Shown: positions 1-8,136, numbered from the stretch's first letter. The stretch is 10,099 nt of DNA from Klebsiella pneumoniae (GCA_943325355.2 CALPPA020000051.1:1-10099), one strand, 5' to 3'. A program made the numbers and translations. Notes: generated by a model not told the origin, from the sequence alone.

Positions 1-428
1 ACAACCTTTTTGTTGGAGAAAGTACCGCCGAAAAAATAAAAATTCAAGTGGGAGCAGCCATCGAAGATCTTGAAACTCCTCCCGAAGAAATGTCGGTTCA
101 AGGTAGAGATTTATTGACCGGTAAACCAAAACAAGTTGCGGTTACTTACAGAGAAATTGCCAAAGCATTGGACAAATCAATACAAAGAATCGAGGACGCC
201 GTAATGGAAACTTTATCTCAAACGCCTCCAGAATTAGCAGCGGATATTTACAATACAGGAATTTATCTTGCAGGTGGAGGGTCAATGCTGAGAGGTCTTG
301 ATAAAAGAATTTCACAGAAAACAGATTTACCTGTTTACATTGCCGAAGATCCATTAAGAGCAGTTGTAAGAGGCACAGGGATGGCACTTAAAAATCTAGT
401 AAAATTTAAAAGTGTTTTGATTAAATAG
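1..428 (+). CDS. mreB: Rod shape-determining protein MreB, C-terminal part (5' end outside the window)
   Basis: The reading frame is open from the left edge (first full codon at position 3) to a TAG at 426-428, giving about 141 residues, roughly the last 40 percent of a usual ~340-residue MreB. The start lies outside the window, and the GTG at 48 is internal. Recognisable MreB segments are GESTAEKIKIQVGAA at the beginning, the VQGRDLLTGKPK stretch, and the LAGGGSMLRGLD motif, which is the actin-fold nucleotide-binding loop. The end, with the GTGMALKNL stretch, is typical of the family. MreB is the bacterial actin that forms membrane-associated filaments and orients the elongasome. It is followed after 61 nt by mreC, mreD, mrdA and rodA, the expected partners, which supports the call strongly. 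Confidence 0.97.
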   Translation, partial: NLFVGESTAEKIKIQVGAAIEDLETPPEEMSVQGRDLLTGKPKQVAVTYREIAKALDKSIQRIEDAVMETLSQTPPELAADIYNTGIYLAGGGSMLRGLDKRISQKTDLPVYIAEDPLRAVVRGTGMALKNLVKFKSVLIK

Positions 429-489
429 AAAAATATTTAATTAACGGTATTAGGTTTATAGTTTTACACATTTATTATACAGGCAAAAA

Positions 490-1314
490 ATGCAGCAAAT
501 ATTTAATTTTATATATAAAAACAGTAATAGATTGCTGTTTTTGCTGCTTTTGGGTATTTCGTTATTTCTTACTATTCAATCCCATTCGTATCATAGAAGT
601 AAAGTGATTAATTCGGCCAATTTTTTAAGTGGCGGAGTTTATGAAAGAATAAACAATGTCAGCGAATATTTGAATTTGCGAACACAAAATGATGCACTCG
701 CACAAGAAAATGCAAAATTAAGAAGCCTCCTTTTCGATTTAAAAGATACTGCTTCAATCCCAAAATTAGACAGCATAAAAGGACTTCGTCCGGATGACAT
801 CATCGTTTCAAAAGTGATTCACAATTCTTTTAATGCTCATGAAAACTATCTAACATTGAACTCTGGAAGTCTTGATGGAGTGAAATCAGATATGGGCGTA
901 ATAAATAGTTTGGGGATTGTAGGGATTGTAGACAACACTTCACCAAAATATGCTACAGTTGTCAGTATACTAAATATGAAATCTCAAATCAACGCAAAAA
1001 TAAAAAAATCGAATCATTTTGGTTCTTTGATTTGGGATGGGAAAAGTACTGGTTATGCGCAATTGATAGATGTTCCAAGATTGGCAGCAATTAGAAAAGG
1101 CGACACCATTGTAACTGGAGGTCAATCCGTTATTTTTCCTGAAAATATTAATATTGGGACTATTGATAGGGTTTTTATTGATAATCAGACTCATTATTAC
1201 ACTTTAAACATAAAACTTTTTAATGATATGACAGATTTAGGTCACGTTTATATCCTAAAAAGTAAAGACCGCGAAGAGATTATTAAATTAGAAAAAGGAG
1301 ATAAAGATGAATAG
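490..1314 (+). CDS. mreC: Rod shape-determining protein MreC
   Basis: The 274-residue protein has the MreC layout: a short cytoplasmic N-terminus, one transmembrane helix at about residues 14-30, a coiled-coil-prone segment at about 50-86 (QNDALAQENAKLRSLL), then the periplasmic beta domains. Family signatures visible are LNSGSLDGVKSDMGV (123-137), the GIVGIV turn (142-147), and TGGQSVIFPENINIGTI (209-225), the conserved region near the C-terminal beta barrel. MreC is a periplasmic scaffold that is known in other bacteria to bind PBP2 and activate it. The start is the ATG at 490, preceded by an A-rich stretch and no SD sequence, as is common in this phylum. Its last 8 nt overlap mreD, and it belongs to the mreBCD-mrdA-rodA operon. 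The length is normal for the phylum. Confidence 0.95.
   Translation: MQQIFNFIYKNSNRLLFLLLLGISLFLTIQSHSYHRSKVINSANFLSGGVYERINNVSEYLNLRTQNDALAQENAKLRSLLFDLKDTASIPKLDSIKGLRPDDIIVSKVIHNSFNAHENYLTLNSGSLDGVKSDMGVINSLGIVGIVDNTSPKYATVVSILNMKSQINAKIKKSNHFGSLIWDGKSTGYAQLIDVPRLAAIRKGDTIVTGGQSVIFPENINIGTIDRVFIDNQTHYYTLNIKLFNDMTDLGHVYILKSKDREEIIKLEKGDKDE
1295..1300 (+). promoter_or_regulatory. Shine-Dalgarno sequence for mreD
   Basis: AAGGAG lies 6 nt before the mreD ATG (1307), inside the mreC coding sequence. It is a good complement to the 16S rRNA anti-SD and has ideal spacing. The other genic starts in this window have A-rich upstream regions without such a motif. The site supports the choice of the mreD start and suggests re-initiation by ribosomes finishing mreC, whose stop codon lies within mreD. 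Confidence 0.6.
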
Positions 1315-1813
1315 TGCCTTATTCGTAAATATTTTTCGTTTTCTGCTTTTACTGGCAATTCAAATTATTGTTTTCAATAATATGAACTTTCTAGGTTATA
1401 TTAGTCCATATCCGTATATTCTTTTTATCATATTATATCCAGTTAATAGTAATAAATCGGGACTTTTGTTAGCCAGTTTTTTTCTTGGACTTATTATGGA
1501 TATGTTCAGTAACTCTGGAGGAATTCACTCAGCAGCTTGTTTATTGTTATCCTATTATAGACCATATCTTTTCAGGTTTTCTTTTGGACTGAGTTACGAA
1601 TACCAAACCGTTAAATTGAATGATGTATTGACACCAGAACGGTTTTCGTTTATATTGCTTTCGGTACTAATTCATCATATTGTACTGTTTACATTGGAAG
1701 CATTTAAAATCAGTTTTTTCTTTGACATCCTATTCCGAACCATATTAAGCACAATTTTCACAATAATTATCTGTATCATCATTATATATCTCATTAAACC
1801 AAACAGAAGATGA
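1307..1813 (+). CDS. mreD: Rod shape-determining protein MreD
   Basis: This is a 168-residue, strongly hydrophobic inner-membrane protein with about five predicted transmembrane segments (around residues 8-24, 33-46, 52-66, 114-133 and 138-163). The G-L-I-M-D motif followed by FSNSGGIHSA (61-76) matches the conserved GxxxD...GxH region of MreD. MreD is an integral membrane component of the elongasome alongside MreC. The start overlaps the end of mreC by 8 nt and has a good upstream AAGGAG. Its stop overlaps the mrdA start in an ATGA arrangement. MreD sequences diverge a lot, so position in the operon carries much of the identification, but the size, topology and motif agree. Confidence 0.92.
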   Translation: MNSALFVNIFRFLLLLAIQIIVFNNMNFLGYISPYPYILFIILYPVNSNKSGLLLASFFLGLIMDMFSNSGGIHSAACLLLSYYRPYLFRFSFGLSYEYQTVKLNDVLTPERFSFILLSVLIHHIVLFTLEAFKISFFFDILFRTILSTIFTIIICIIIIYLIKPNRR

Positions 1814-3747
1814 GAAAAGTATTGTTGCCTTCCTTAATAATTATAGTAGCGTCATTACTCGTTCTACGTCTTTTTTATCTTCAAATTATTGATGATTCTT
1901 TCAAATTAAAATCAGATAATAATGCCATTAAAATTAAATATGATTATCCCGAAAGAGGTTATATTTATGACAGAAATGGGAAGCTATTGGTGGCAAACCA
2001 GGCATCTTATGATATTATGGTTATTCCACGAGATTTAAAAAAATTGGATACTGTAGAGTTTTGTCAGTTATTGGCAATTTCAAAAGAGGAATTTATAAAA
2101 AAAATTGAAAAAGCAAAAGTATATAGTCCCCGATTGCCTTCGGTTTTTTTGGCACAATTGAATAAAAGTGAGTTTGCTGCATTCCAAGAAAAGATGCGAA
2201 AATACGAAGGTTTTTATTTCCAAAAACGTTCCCTTCGAGATTATCAGGTCAATTTTGGGGCCAACGTTTTTGGGGGTATCACACAAGTCAATGAAAAATT
2301 AATTCAGGAAAATCCTTACTACAATAGCGGTGATTTGATTGGCAAACAAGGCGTTGAACAAAGTTACGAAGAAATTTTACGCGGAATTAAAGGCGTAAAA
2401 TACATTCAAAAAGACAAATTTAATCGTGAAATTGGTTCTTTCAAAGAAGGGAAATATGATACGATTGCTGTGCAGGGAGAAGATATCAATTTGACCATTG
2501 ACCTTGAGCTACAAAAATATGGCGAGGAATTAATGATTAATAAAAGAGGAGGAATTGTAGCCATCGAGCCAAAAACTGGAGAGATTTTAGCACTTGTTAC
2601 AGCTCCTTCATATGATCCTGCAATTTTGGTTGGTCGTCAACGCTCAAAAAACTACACCTTATTGTATCGTGATTCTATTGCAAAACCACTTTATGATAGA
2701 GGATTACTGGCAGAATACCCTCCAGGTTCACCTTTTAAAATTTTAACTGGACTCGTAGGTCTTCAGGAACGAGTAATTGATTTTAACACCAGATTTATGT
2801 GTAATCACGGTTTTGCGTATGCTCCAGGTCGATTTCAAAGATGTCATTGCGGAGGAGGTTCCCGAGATCTAAATGTTGGAATTTATAAATCCTGTAACGC
2901 GTACTTCTCGAATGTTTATTTGCGAACCATCGGTAAATATCAAAGCACACCTTACGCTGTTGATGTATGGAGTAATCACATAAAAAGTTTTGGCTTAGGC
3001 CAATTTATGGGTTATGATTTACCTACTGGTAAAAGAGGTAAAGTGCCTACCGCTAAAACCTATAAGAAAATGTATCCTGGATGGGGTTATAGTGGGAAAA
3101 CGATTATATCAAATGCAATAGGTCAAGGCGAAGTCTTGATGACGCCGATTCAACTTGCCAATATGATGGCAACTGTCGCTAATCAAGGGTATTATTACAC
3201 GCCTCATATCATTAAGAAAATTGAAGGCGAAAAAATTGACGCTAAGTATACTACAAAGCACGTAACCACCATAGACAAACAATTTTTTCCGCCGATGATA
3301 AATGGTTTATTTGACGTTTATAATTTTGGTACTGCTGCAGGTTTAAGAGTTGAAGGTATAGAGATTTGCGGGAAAACAGGAACTGCAGAGAATTTCGCCA
3401 AAATTAATGGTAAAAGAACACAACTAGAAGACCATTCTATTTTTGTGGCATTTGCACCTAAAGATAATCCCAAAATTGCCATTGCTATTTTAGTGGAAAA
3501 TGGAGGATTTGGCTCCGTTATTGCTGGCCCAATTGCAAGTTTAATGATTGAGAAATATCTTACTGGAAAAATTACAAGAACGGACTTAGAAAAAAGAACA
3601 TTGGAGAGAAGTTTACAAGATCGTTATGCTAAATTAGGAGGACAATCAGAAGCTGTTAAATTAGAAATGAAAAAAAGAGATTCTATTTTAAAAAGCAAAA
3701 TGATTGTCCCGAAAATTAAAATGGACACAACCAAAAAAATTAACTAG
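1810..3747 (+). CDS. mrdA: Penicillin-binding protein 2, peptidoglycan D,D-transpeptidase
   Basis: The 645-residue class B PBP cross-links peptidoglycan during cell elongation in the periplasm and pairs with RodA. It has an N-terminal membrane anchor (about 4-24), a dimerisation/pedestal domain (about 45-215, with PERGYIYDRNGKLLVAN at 47-63 and IGKQGVEQSYEEILRG at 177-192), and a transpeptidase domain (about 245-585). The catalytic motifs are SxxK = S307-P-F-K310 in YPPGSPFK, SxN = S361-C-N363, and KTG = K522-T-G524 in GKTGTAEN. A cysteine-rich loop lies between the first two motifs (C331, C345, C347). The last ~55 residues form a basic, charged tail beyond the catalytic domain. The start overlaps the mreD stop by 4 nt (ATGA), indicating translational coupling. 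Total length is normal for PBP2, and all catalytic residues are present. Confidence 0.96.
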   Translation: MRKVLLPSLIIIVASLLVLRLFYLQIIDDSFKLKSDNNAIKIKYDYPERGYIYDRNGKLLVANQASYDIMVIPRDLKKLDTVEFCQLLAISKEEFIKKIEKAKVYSPRLPSVFLAQLNKSEFAAFQEKMRKYEGFYFQKRSLRDYQVNFGANVFGGITQVNEKLIQENPYYNSGDLIGKQGVEQSYEEILRGIKGVKYIQKDKFNREIGSFKEGKYDTIAVQGEDINLTIDLELQKYGEELMINKRGGIVAIEPKTGEILALVTAPSYDPAILVGRQRSKNYTLLYRDSIAKPLYDRGLLAEYPPGSPFKILTGLVGLQERVIDFNTRFMCNHGFAYAPGRFQRCHCGGGSRDLNVGIYKSCNAYFSNVYLRTIGKYQSTPYAVDVWSNHIKSFGLGQFMGYDLPTGKRGKVPTAKTYKKMYPGWGYSGKTIISNAIGQGEVLMTPIQLANMMATVANQGYYYTPHIIKKIEGEKIDAKYTTKHVTTIDKQFFPPMINGLFDVYNFGTAAGLRVEGIEICGKTGTAENFAKINGKRTQLEDHSIFVAFAPKDNPKIAIAILVENGGFGSVIAGPIASLMIEKYLTGKITRTDLEKRTLERSLQDRYAKLGGQSEAVKLEMKKRDSILKSKMIVPKIKMDTTKKIN

Positions 3748-3749
3748 CG

Positions 3750-3765
3750 TTTCATTTAAATGAAA
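3750..3765 (+). repeat. 16-bp perfect palindrome over the rodA start codon
   Basis: TTTCATTTAAATGAAA reads identically on both strands and covers the 3' part of the mrdA-rodA gap plus the first two codons of rodA. In RNA it could form a 6-bp A/U-rich stem (UUUCAU with AUGAAA) closed by a UUAA loop, which would pair the rodA AUG. The stem is weak, so a role in translation is only a possibility; it may also be a by-product of AT-rich composition. Confidence 0.5.
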
Positions 3766-4995
3766 AATCAAAGTTTAACCAATAATATCGACTGGGTGTG
3801 TATCTCCATCTATATAGCATTAGTGCTTATGGGTTGGCTAAATATATACTCTTCGTCTTTATCATCAACGGATGGAACGGCTGAAAAACAGTTTATTTTC
3901 ATTGTTTTGACTATTCCGTTAATTTTTATTCTTCTTTATGTTGATGGAAAATTTTATGAGAAATATGCCAGTATCATTTATGGTATTTCTTTGTTGTCAT
4001 TGGTTGGTTTATTTGCTTTTGGTAAAACCATAGCGGGTCAGCGCTGCTGGTATGGAATAGGGAGTTTTACACTTCAACCATCAGAATTTGCAAAAGCGGC
4101 AACTGCATTGGCTTTAGCCAAATACTTGAGCGATTCGCAAATCAATTTAAAGGATGTCAATCGGCAAATTCAGGCATTAGCTATTGTATTCCTGCCTGTA
4201 ATGTTAATATTGCCGCAACCAGATCCTGGAAGTGCACTGATTTATAGCATCTTTATCATTGTTTTATATCGAGAAGGGTTACCAGCTTGGTATGTTTGGA
4301 CAGGATTTGTCGCTATTTTATTATTTGTGTTGACTCTAGTTTTGCCACCACAATATGTAATTCTTCTTGCGTTACTTGCTATAATATTTATTTATTACAA
4401 GTCAAGACTAGGGGATAGGAATTTAGTTTTGAGCAGTATACTTTTTGTTCTGATTTCTGGATTTGTTTTATCTGTGAATTATGTTTTTAATAATGTTTTT
4501 AAACAACATCACCGTGATCGTTTCAATATATTACTTGGTAAATCTGTAGATATGAAAGGGATTGGATACAATACCAATCAATCTGAAATAGCGATAGGAT
4601 CTGGAGGTTGGTTTGGAAAGGGATTTCTTGAAGGCACGCAAACCAAAGGAGGATTTGTACCCGAACAACACACAGATTATATCTTTACGACAGTGGGTGA
4701 AGAATGGGGTTTCCTCGGTTCGCTTGTAGTTGTTGGTCTTTTTGTGGGATTATTTCTTAGACTAATTTATCTCGCCGAAAGACAAAAGACAAAATTCAGT
4801 CGGGTTTACGGCTATTGTGTTGCAGGTATTTTATTCATTCACTTTTTTGTAAATATAGCAATGGTTTTGGGAATTTTCCCAACGATTGGGGTGCCTTTGC
4901 CTTTCTTTTCTTATGGAGGTTCTGGACTTTGGGGCTTTACCATTTTACTGTTTATTTTTATTAAAATGGATGCCAATAAAGTAAATGAGTGGTAA
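3760..4995 (+). CDS. rodA: Peptidoglycan glycosyltransferase RodA (SEDS family)
   Basis: This 411-residue polytopic membrane protein of the FtsW/RodA/SpoVE family has about ten hydrophobic segments. It polymerises lipid II into glycan strands in partnership with PBP2. Visible signatures are AGQRCWYGIGSFTLQPSEFAK (92-112), the QPDPGSALIY segment (153-162), the extracellular loop GFVPEQHTDYIF (298-309), and the C-terminal PFFSYGGSGLWG (381-392). D306 in the HTD motif corresponds to the essential aspartate of E. coli RodA (D262). Being next to mrdA rather than the division genes favours RodA over FtsW. The start is the ATG 12 nt after the mrdA stop, with no SD and a palindrome across it. The stop codon abuts the stop codon of the convergent nuclease gene. 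Confidence 0.95.
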   Translation: MKNQSLTNNIDWVCISIYIALVLMGWLNIYSSSLSSTDGTAEKQFIFIVLTIPLIFILLYVDGKFYEKYASIIYGISLLSLVGLFAFGKTIAGQRCWYGIGSFTLQPSEFAKAATALALAKYLSDSQINLKDVNRQIQALAIVFLPVMLILPQPDPGSALIYSIFIIVLYREGLPAWYVWTGFVAILLFVLTLVLPPQYVILLALLAIIFIYYKSRLGDRNLVLSSILFVLISGFVLSVNYVFNNVFKQHHRDRFNILLGKSVDMKGIGYNTNQSEIAIGSGGWFGKGFLEGTQTKGGFVPEQHTDYIFTTVGEEWGFLGSLVVVGLFVGLFLRLIYLAERQKTKFSRVYGYCVAGILFIHFFVNIAMVLGIFPTIGVPLPFFSYGGSGLWGFTILLFIFIKMDANKVNEW

Positions 4996-5841
4996 TTATT
5001 TAAAACTCCAAGCTTTATAATCGCTGCTTTTTTCTAAACGGTTTTCTGTTTTGTTTTCTAATTTTGGAAAGAAATCAATTCCAGTTATTTTTTCGATACT
5101 ATCAACAGAAACCACAAATGAATATAAAGGTTTGTCGCTCTTTTCGTTTGGCACCAAAAAAGCAATCATTTTATATTCTCCATCCGAATTTTCCAACAAG
5201 ATTTTATAAAAGTAATTAGGAACCAAGACTTTCTCTTGGCCAATTGTTTTCAAATTAGGCTGTAAAACTCCTGCAGTAATGACGTAAACTCCATCATATT
5301 TAGTTGCCCAATAGCGTACTTTTTGTTCTAATCTATTCCAAATTCCACCATTGAAATCGTGTATTTGGGGCGAAATATTTGAAGTAAAAAAAGTATCATT
5401 ATAAGCATTAATTTCAAATTCCATATCTCCAGCTGGACATAAATGTCCTTTGTCATAACCTGATTTTTTATAATTACGCCAATCAGCTGATCTTGTTTTT
5501 ACTTTTGGATCTTCAATAAAATAGGGTCTATCAAAATTACTACTTCTTACATAGCTTTTTTTCAATTCATAAGCCACCCATTCTGCTTGTTCGTATTTTT
5601 CGTTATACGATAAAGAATAATAATCGTGTTTTACAATTTGATTTGTGGTTGATGTAGGAAGAAAATCAAATGATTGCGATTTGTTTTTTTTCTGCTCCTT
5701 AGCGTTACTAGTTGTCAAAACAGAAGTTGTCAATGAAGCAAAAAGGAAAATTATAATTATTCCAAAACTGAAAACGCTCCATAAATTTTTTTTCAATTTC
5801 TGGAGCGTTATGGCAGTTAATGACTTGGTTTCAGCATTCAT
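4996..5841 (-). CDS. DNA/RNA non-specific endonuclease (NUC1/EndoG family), membrane-anchored or exported
   Basis: The product is 281 residues from the ATG at 5841; a TTG just before it (5844) could add one residue but ATG is the likelier start. A single hydrophobic segment (about 21-43) after a basic N-terminus is a signal anchor or uncleaved signal, so the catalytic domain should be outside the cytoplasm. The beta-beta-alpha metal nuclease core is visible: GYDKGHLCPAGDMEF (128-142), a DKGH variant of the usual DRGH with H133 as general base, then SNISPQ and FNGGIWNRLE, where N164 is the expected Mg2+ ligand and E172 matches the conserved glutamate. The family cleaves single- and double-stranded DNA and RNA. 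The gene follows prc after 15 nt on the same strand, so it is probably co-transcribed. Nutrient scavenging from nucleic acids is plausible but is inference. Confidence 0.88.
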   Translation of the reverse strand: MNAETKSLTAITLQKLKKNLWSVFSFGIIIIFLFASLTTSVLTTSNAKEQKKNKSQSFDFLPTSTTNQIVKHDYYSLSYNEKYEQAEWVAYELKKSYVRSSNFDRPYFIEDPKVKTRSADWRNYKKSGYDKGHLCPAGDMEFEINAYNDTFFTSNISPQIHDFNGGIWNRLEQKVRYWATKYDGVYVITAGVLQPNLKTIGQEKVLVPNYFYKILLENSDGEYKMIAFLVPNEKSDKPLYSFVVSVDSIEKITGIDFFPKLENKTENRLEKSSDYKAWSFK

Positions 5842-5856
5842 CAAGAATATATTCTA

Positions 5857-8136
5857 TTATGTTTTCACTAATTTTTGTTTCTTTATTTCAGCAACACTTT
5901 TTTTAGAAACTGGTTTAGATTGTAAATCGTCTAGAACATTCAGAGCTTCTTCTACATAAATATCTTTAGATAAACTTTCGTGCCATCTTTCTCTCTTTTC
6001 TTTAAGCGAAGCGTCTTTTAGCATTGCTTCCGCTTCTTGAGGCAAAGAAGAGAACTTGGCGTGATAGTCATAATCTGCAATTGGCTTGAATTTTTTATTG
6101 GTGTCTTCTATTGCTTTTTGACTCTTTTTAAATTCATCCATTTTTAAGCTATACAAATTTTCTTTGCTTCGTTCATCAATCCATTTTGCATTTTCTTCGA
6201 TTAATTTAAACTGTGGATTCTCCGCAATTCTTTTCTTGCTATCTTCTATTGCTTTATCAAATTTGCTATTATTAGTCCAAATAGTATAAGGTGAAGGGTC
6301 TATTTTATCCCAAGGCATTGCATTGTCAACATCACGTTCGCCCATTTTCAAATAAGCATATCTATCTGGCATAACAATGTCACTACTTACACCCTCGAGT
6401 TGCGTGGAACCGCCATTTATTCTGTAAAATTTTTGGGTAGTTGTTTTTAATGCACCCAAATCTCCAGCACTGCTACTTCGAATAAATTGATTCAAATCAA
6501 TTACGTTTTGAACCGTTCCTTTACCATACGTTTGTTTGCTGCCAATGATTATTCCTCTTCTATAATCCTGTATTGCTGCTGCCAAAATTTCAGAAGCAGA
6601 AGCAGAGAAATTATTGACCATAATTACTAATGGACCATCCCATTCAATCTTTTTGTCTCTATCATATAAAACCTCCTTTGTTCTGCCAGCTGATTTTATT
6701 TGTACAATTGGACCTTGCTCAATAAATAATCCCGCAATATCTACAACTGTCGATAGTGAACCTCCACCATCATCACGAACGTCAAGCACAATTCCGTTTA
6801 CACCAGCTTTTTTCAAAGCTTCGACTTCTATAGCAATGTCTTTTCCGGCATCTCTACCGTCTTTATTTTCGAAATCAATATAAAATTTTGGTAAATAAAT
6901 CACACCATATTTTAGTCCGTTTCTTTCTACTATACTCGATTTTGCATAGGTTTCCTCAATTTCGACAATATCTCTTATTAAGGATATTGTTTTAATAGAG
7001 CCATCCACTTTTTTTACTGTTAAACGAACTTCTGAGCCTTTTGGTCCTTTGATTTTTTTAACAACATCATCTAAACGCATTCCAACAATATCAAGAGGCT
7101 CGTCACTTCCTTGAGCTACTTTCATAATTACATCACCGGACTCTAGTTGTTTTCCTCTCCAAGCTGGTCCTCCAGAAATCAGTTCAGTGATTTCGGTAAA
7201 GTCATTTTTCTTTTGAAGACGGGCTCCAATACCTTCAAACTTCCCGCTGATACTTACATCAAAACGTTCTTTTTCTTCAGGTGGAAAATAATTAGTATGA
7301 GGGTCAAATCTAGAAGTTATAGAGTTAATGTAAACTGAGAACCAATCGTCTCGGGTTAATTCTTTCATAAAACCAAAATATTCATCTAATGATTTCATTG
7401 AACTTTCACGAGTAATTTTTTCTAATTCTTCAAAAGTTTTTGGTTTACCATCTGAAGATTTGTCGCTTTTGTCTTTTTCTGAATCCCTCAAATCATCAAT
7501 AAATTCTCCGGGTTTTTTAGCATCTGAAGGGCTCTTTTTGTCTACAAGACCTTTATCTGAAATCCCTTTTTCTTTATTTTCTTGAATTTTCTGACGGTCA
7601 GTTAATGACGAAAGTGTAGACAACTTGATTTGTTTGCGCCATCTTTCTTTTAATTCCCCTGCATTTTTGGCATAAGGCGCTTTTTCATAATCCGTATTGA
7701 AACTTTCGTCAATTGTATAATCAAAAGGTTTGCTCAAAATATCTTTGTACAATTTTTTACCTTCTTCCATTCTTATCATTAAGCGGTCGTAGGTAAGATT
7801 GAAGAACGTTAAGTTTTTATTTAGCAATTGGTTATCAAGTTCTGTTTCATATTTCGAAAACTCGTCAATATCTGATTGCAGGAAAAACCTTTTGGATGGA
7901 TCCAACGCCTCAATATAATCTTTGTAAACCCCTTTAGAAAAGGTGTCGTCTATTACGGCGGGACTGTAATGTCCTTTTTCGATTACAAAAGTTAATAACT
8001 CCAAGAGCATTTTATCTTTTTCAGAATCAACGCTTTTAGAGGAATTAATATTGAATGCAAACAACGTTACCGAAAGCAAAACTACGGCAAGAAGTATTTT
8101 ATAATTTCGTTTCATAAAATTAATAATAGTATCCAT
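5857..8136 (-). CDS. prc: Tail-specific (C-terminal processing) periplasmic protease, S41A family
   Basis: The 759-residue protein is longer than E. coli Prc (~682). It has an N-terminal hydrophobic signal or anchor (about 12-28), an N-terminal helical domain with LDPSKRFFLQSDIDEF (78-93), a PDZ domain (about 290-385, with FEGIGARL and LESGDVIMKV), the S41 catalytic core (about 405-590), and the Prc-type C-terminal domain (about 600-735). The catalytic dyad is S513 in NNFSASASEILAAA with K539 in YGKGTVQ; D524 is the third conserved residue. A highly charged, Lys/Asp/Ser-rich stretch at about 181-236 looks like a disordered insertion. E. coli Prc trims FtsI and degrades the hydrolase MepS with NlpI, which fits a role in envelope turnover. 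The start is the ATG at 8136; M8 is an alternative that would leave a more classical signal peptide. Confidence 0.95.
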   Translation of the reverse strand: MDTIINFMKRNYKILLAVVLLSVTLFAFNINSSKSVDSEKDKMLLELLTFVIEKGHYSPAVIDDTFSKGVYKDYIEALDPSKRFFLQSDIDEFSKYETELDNQLLNKNLTFFNLTYDRLMIRMEEGKKLYKDILSKPFDYTIDESFNTDYEKAPYAKNAGELKERWRKQIKLSTLSSLTDRQKIQENKEKGISDKGLVDKKSPSDAKKPGEFIDDLRDSEKDKSDKSSDGKPKTFEELEKITRESSMKSLDEYFGFMKELTRDDWFSVYINSITSRFDPHTNYFPPEEKERFDVSISGKFEGIGARLQKKNDFTEITELISGGPAWRGKQLESGDVIMKVAQGSDEPLDIVGMRLDDVVKKIKGPKGSEVRLTVKKVDGSIKTISLIRDIVEIEETYAKSSIVERNGLKYGVIYLPKFYIDFENKDGRDAGKDIAIEVEALKKAGVNGIVLDVRDDGGGSLSTVVDIAGLFIEQGPIVQIKSAGRTKEVLYDRDKKIEWDGPLVIMVNNFSASASEILAAAIQDYRRGIIIGSKQTYGKGTVQNVIDLNQFIRSSSAGDLGALKTTTQKFYRINGGSTQLEGVSSDIVMPDRYAYLKMGERDVDNAMPWDKIDPSPYTIWTNNSKFDKAIEDSKKRIAENPQFKLIEENAKWIDERSKENLYSLKMDEFKKSQKAIEDTNKKFKPIADYDYHAKFSSLPQEAEAMLKDASLKEKRERWHESLSKDIYVEEALNVLDDLQSKPVSKKSVAEIKKQKLVKT

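Noticed and set aside
451..466. TAGGTTTA and TAGTTTTA in the mreB-mreC gap as possible -7 promoter elements
   Set aside because: Both match TAnnTTTG at 7 of 8 positions or fewer and no TTTG occurs at the right distance upstream, so an internal mreC promoter cannot be supported.
3571..3744. Basic C-terminal tail of PBP2 as a possible added domain
   Set aside because: Total length is normal for PBP2 and the tail has no recognisable fold; it looks like an ordinary lineage extension.
5010..5033. AAGC...GCTT followed by six T as a rodA terminator inside the nuclease 3' end
   Set aside because: The stem is only 4 bp with a 12-nt loop, too weak to call a terminator.
5845..5854. GAATATATTC palindrome between prc and the nuclease gene
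   Set aside because: A 10-bp AT-rich palindrome in a 15-nt gap is readily explained by chance and has no terminator or operator features.
5645..5959. A 104-codon open frame on the + strand across the prc-nuclease junction
   Set aside because: It lies antisense to two well-supported genes and its translation shows no recognisable domain; it is a shadow of the opposite-strand coding sequence.
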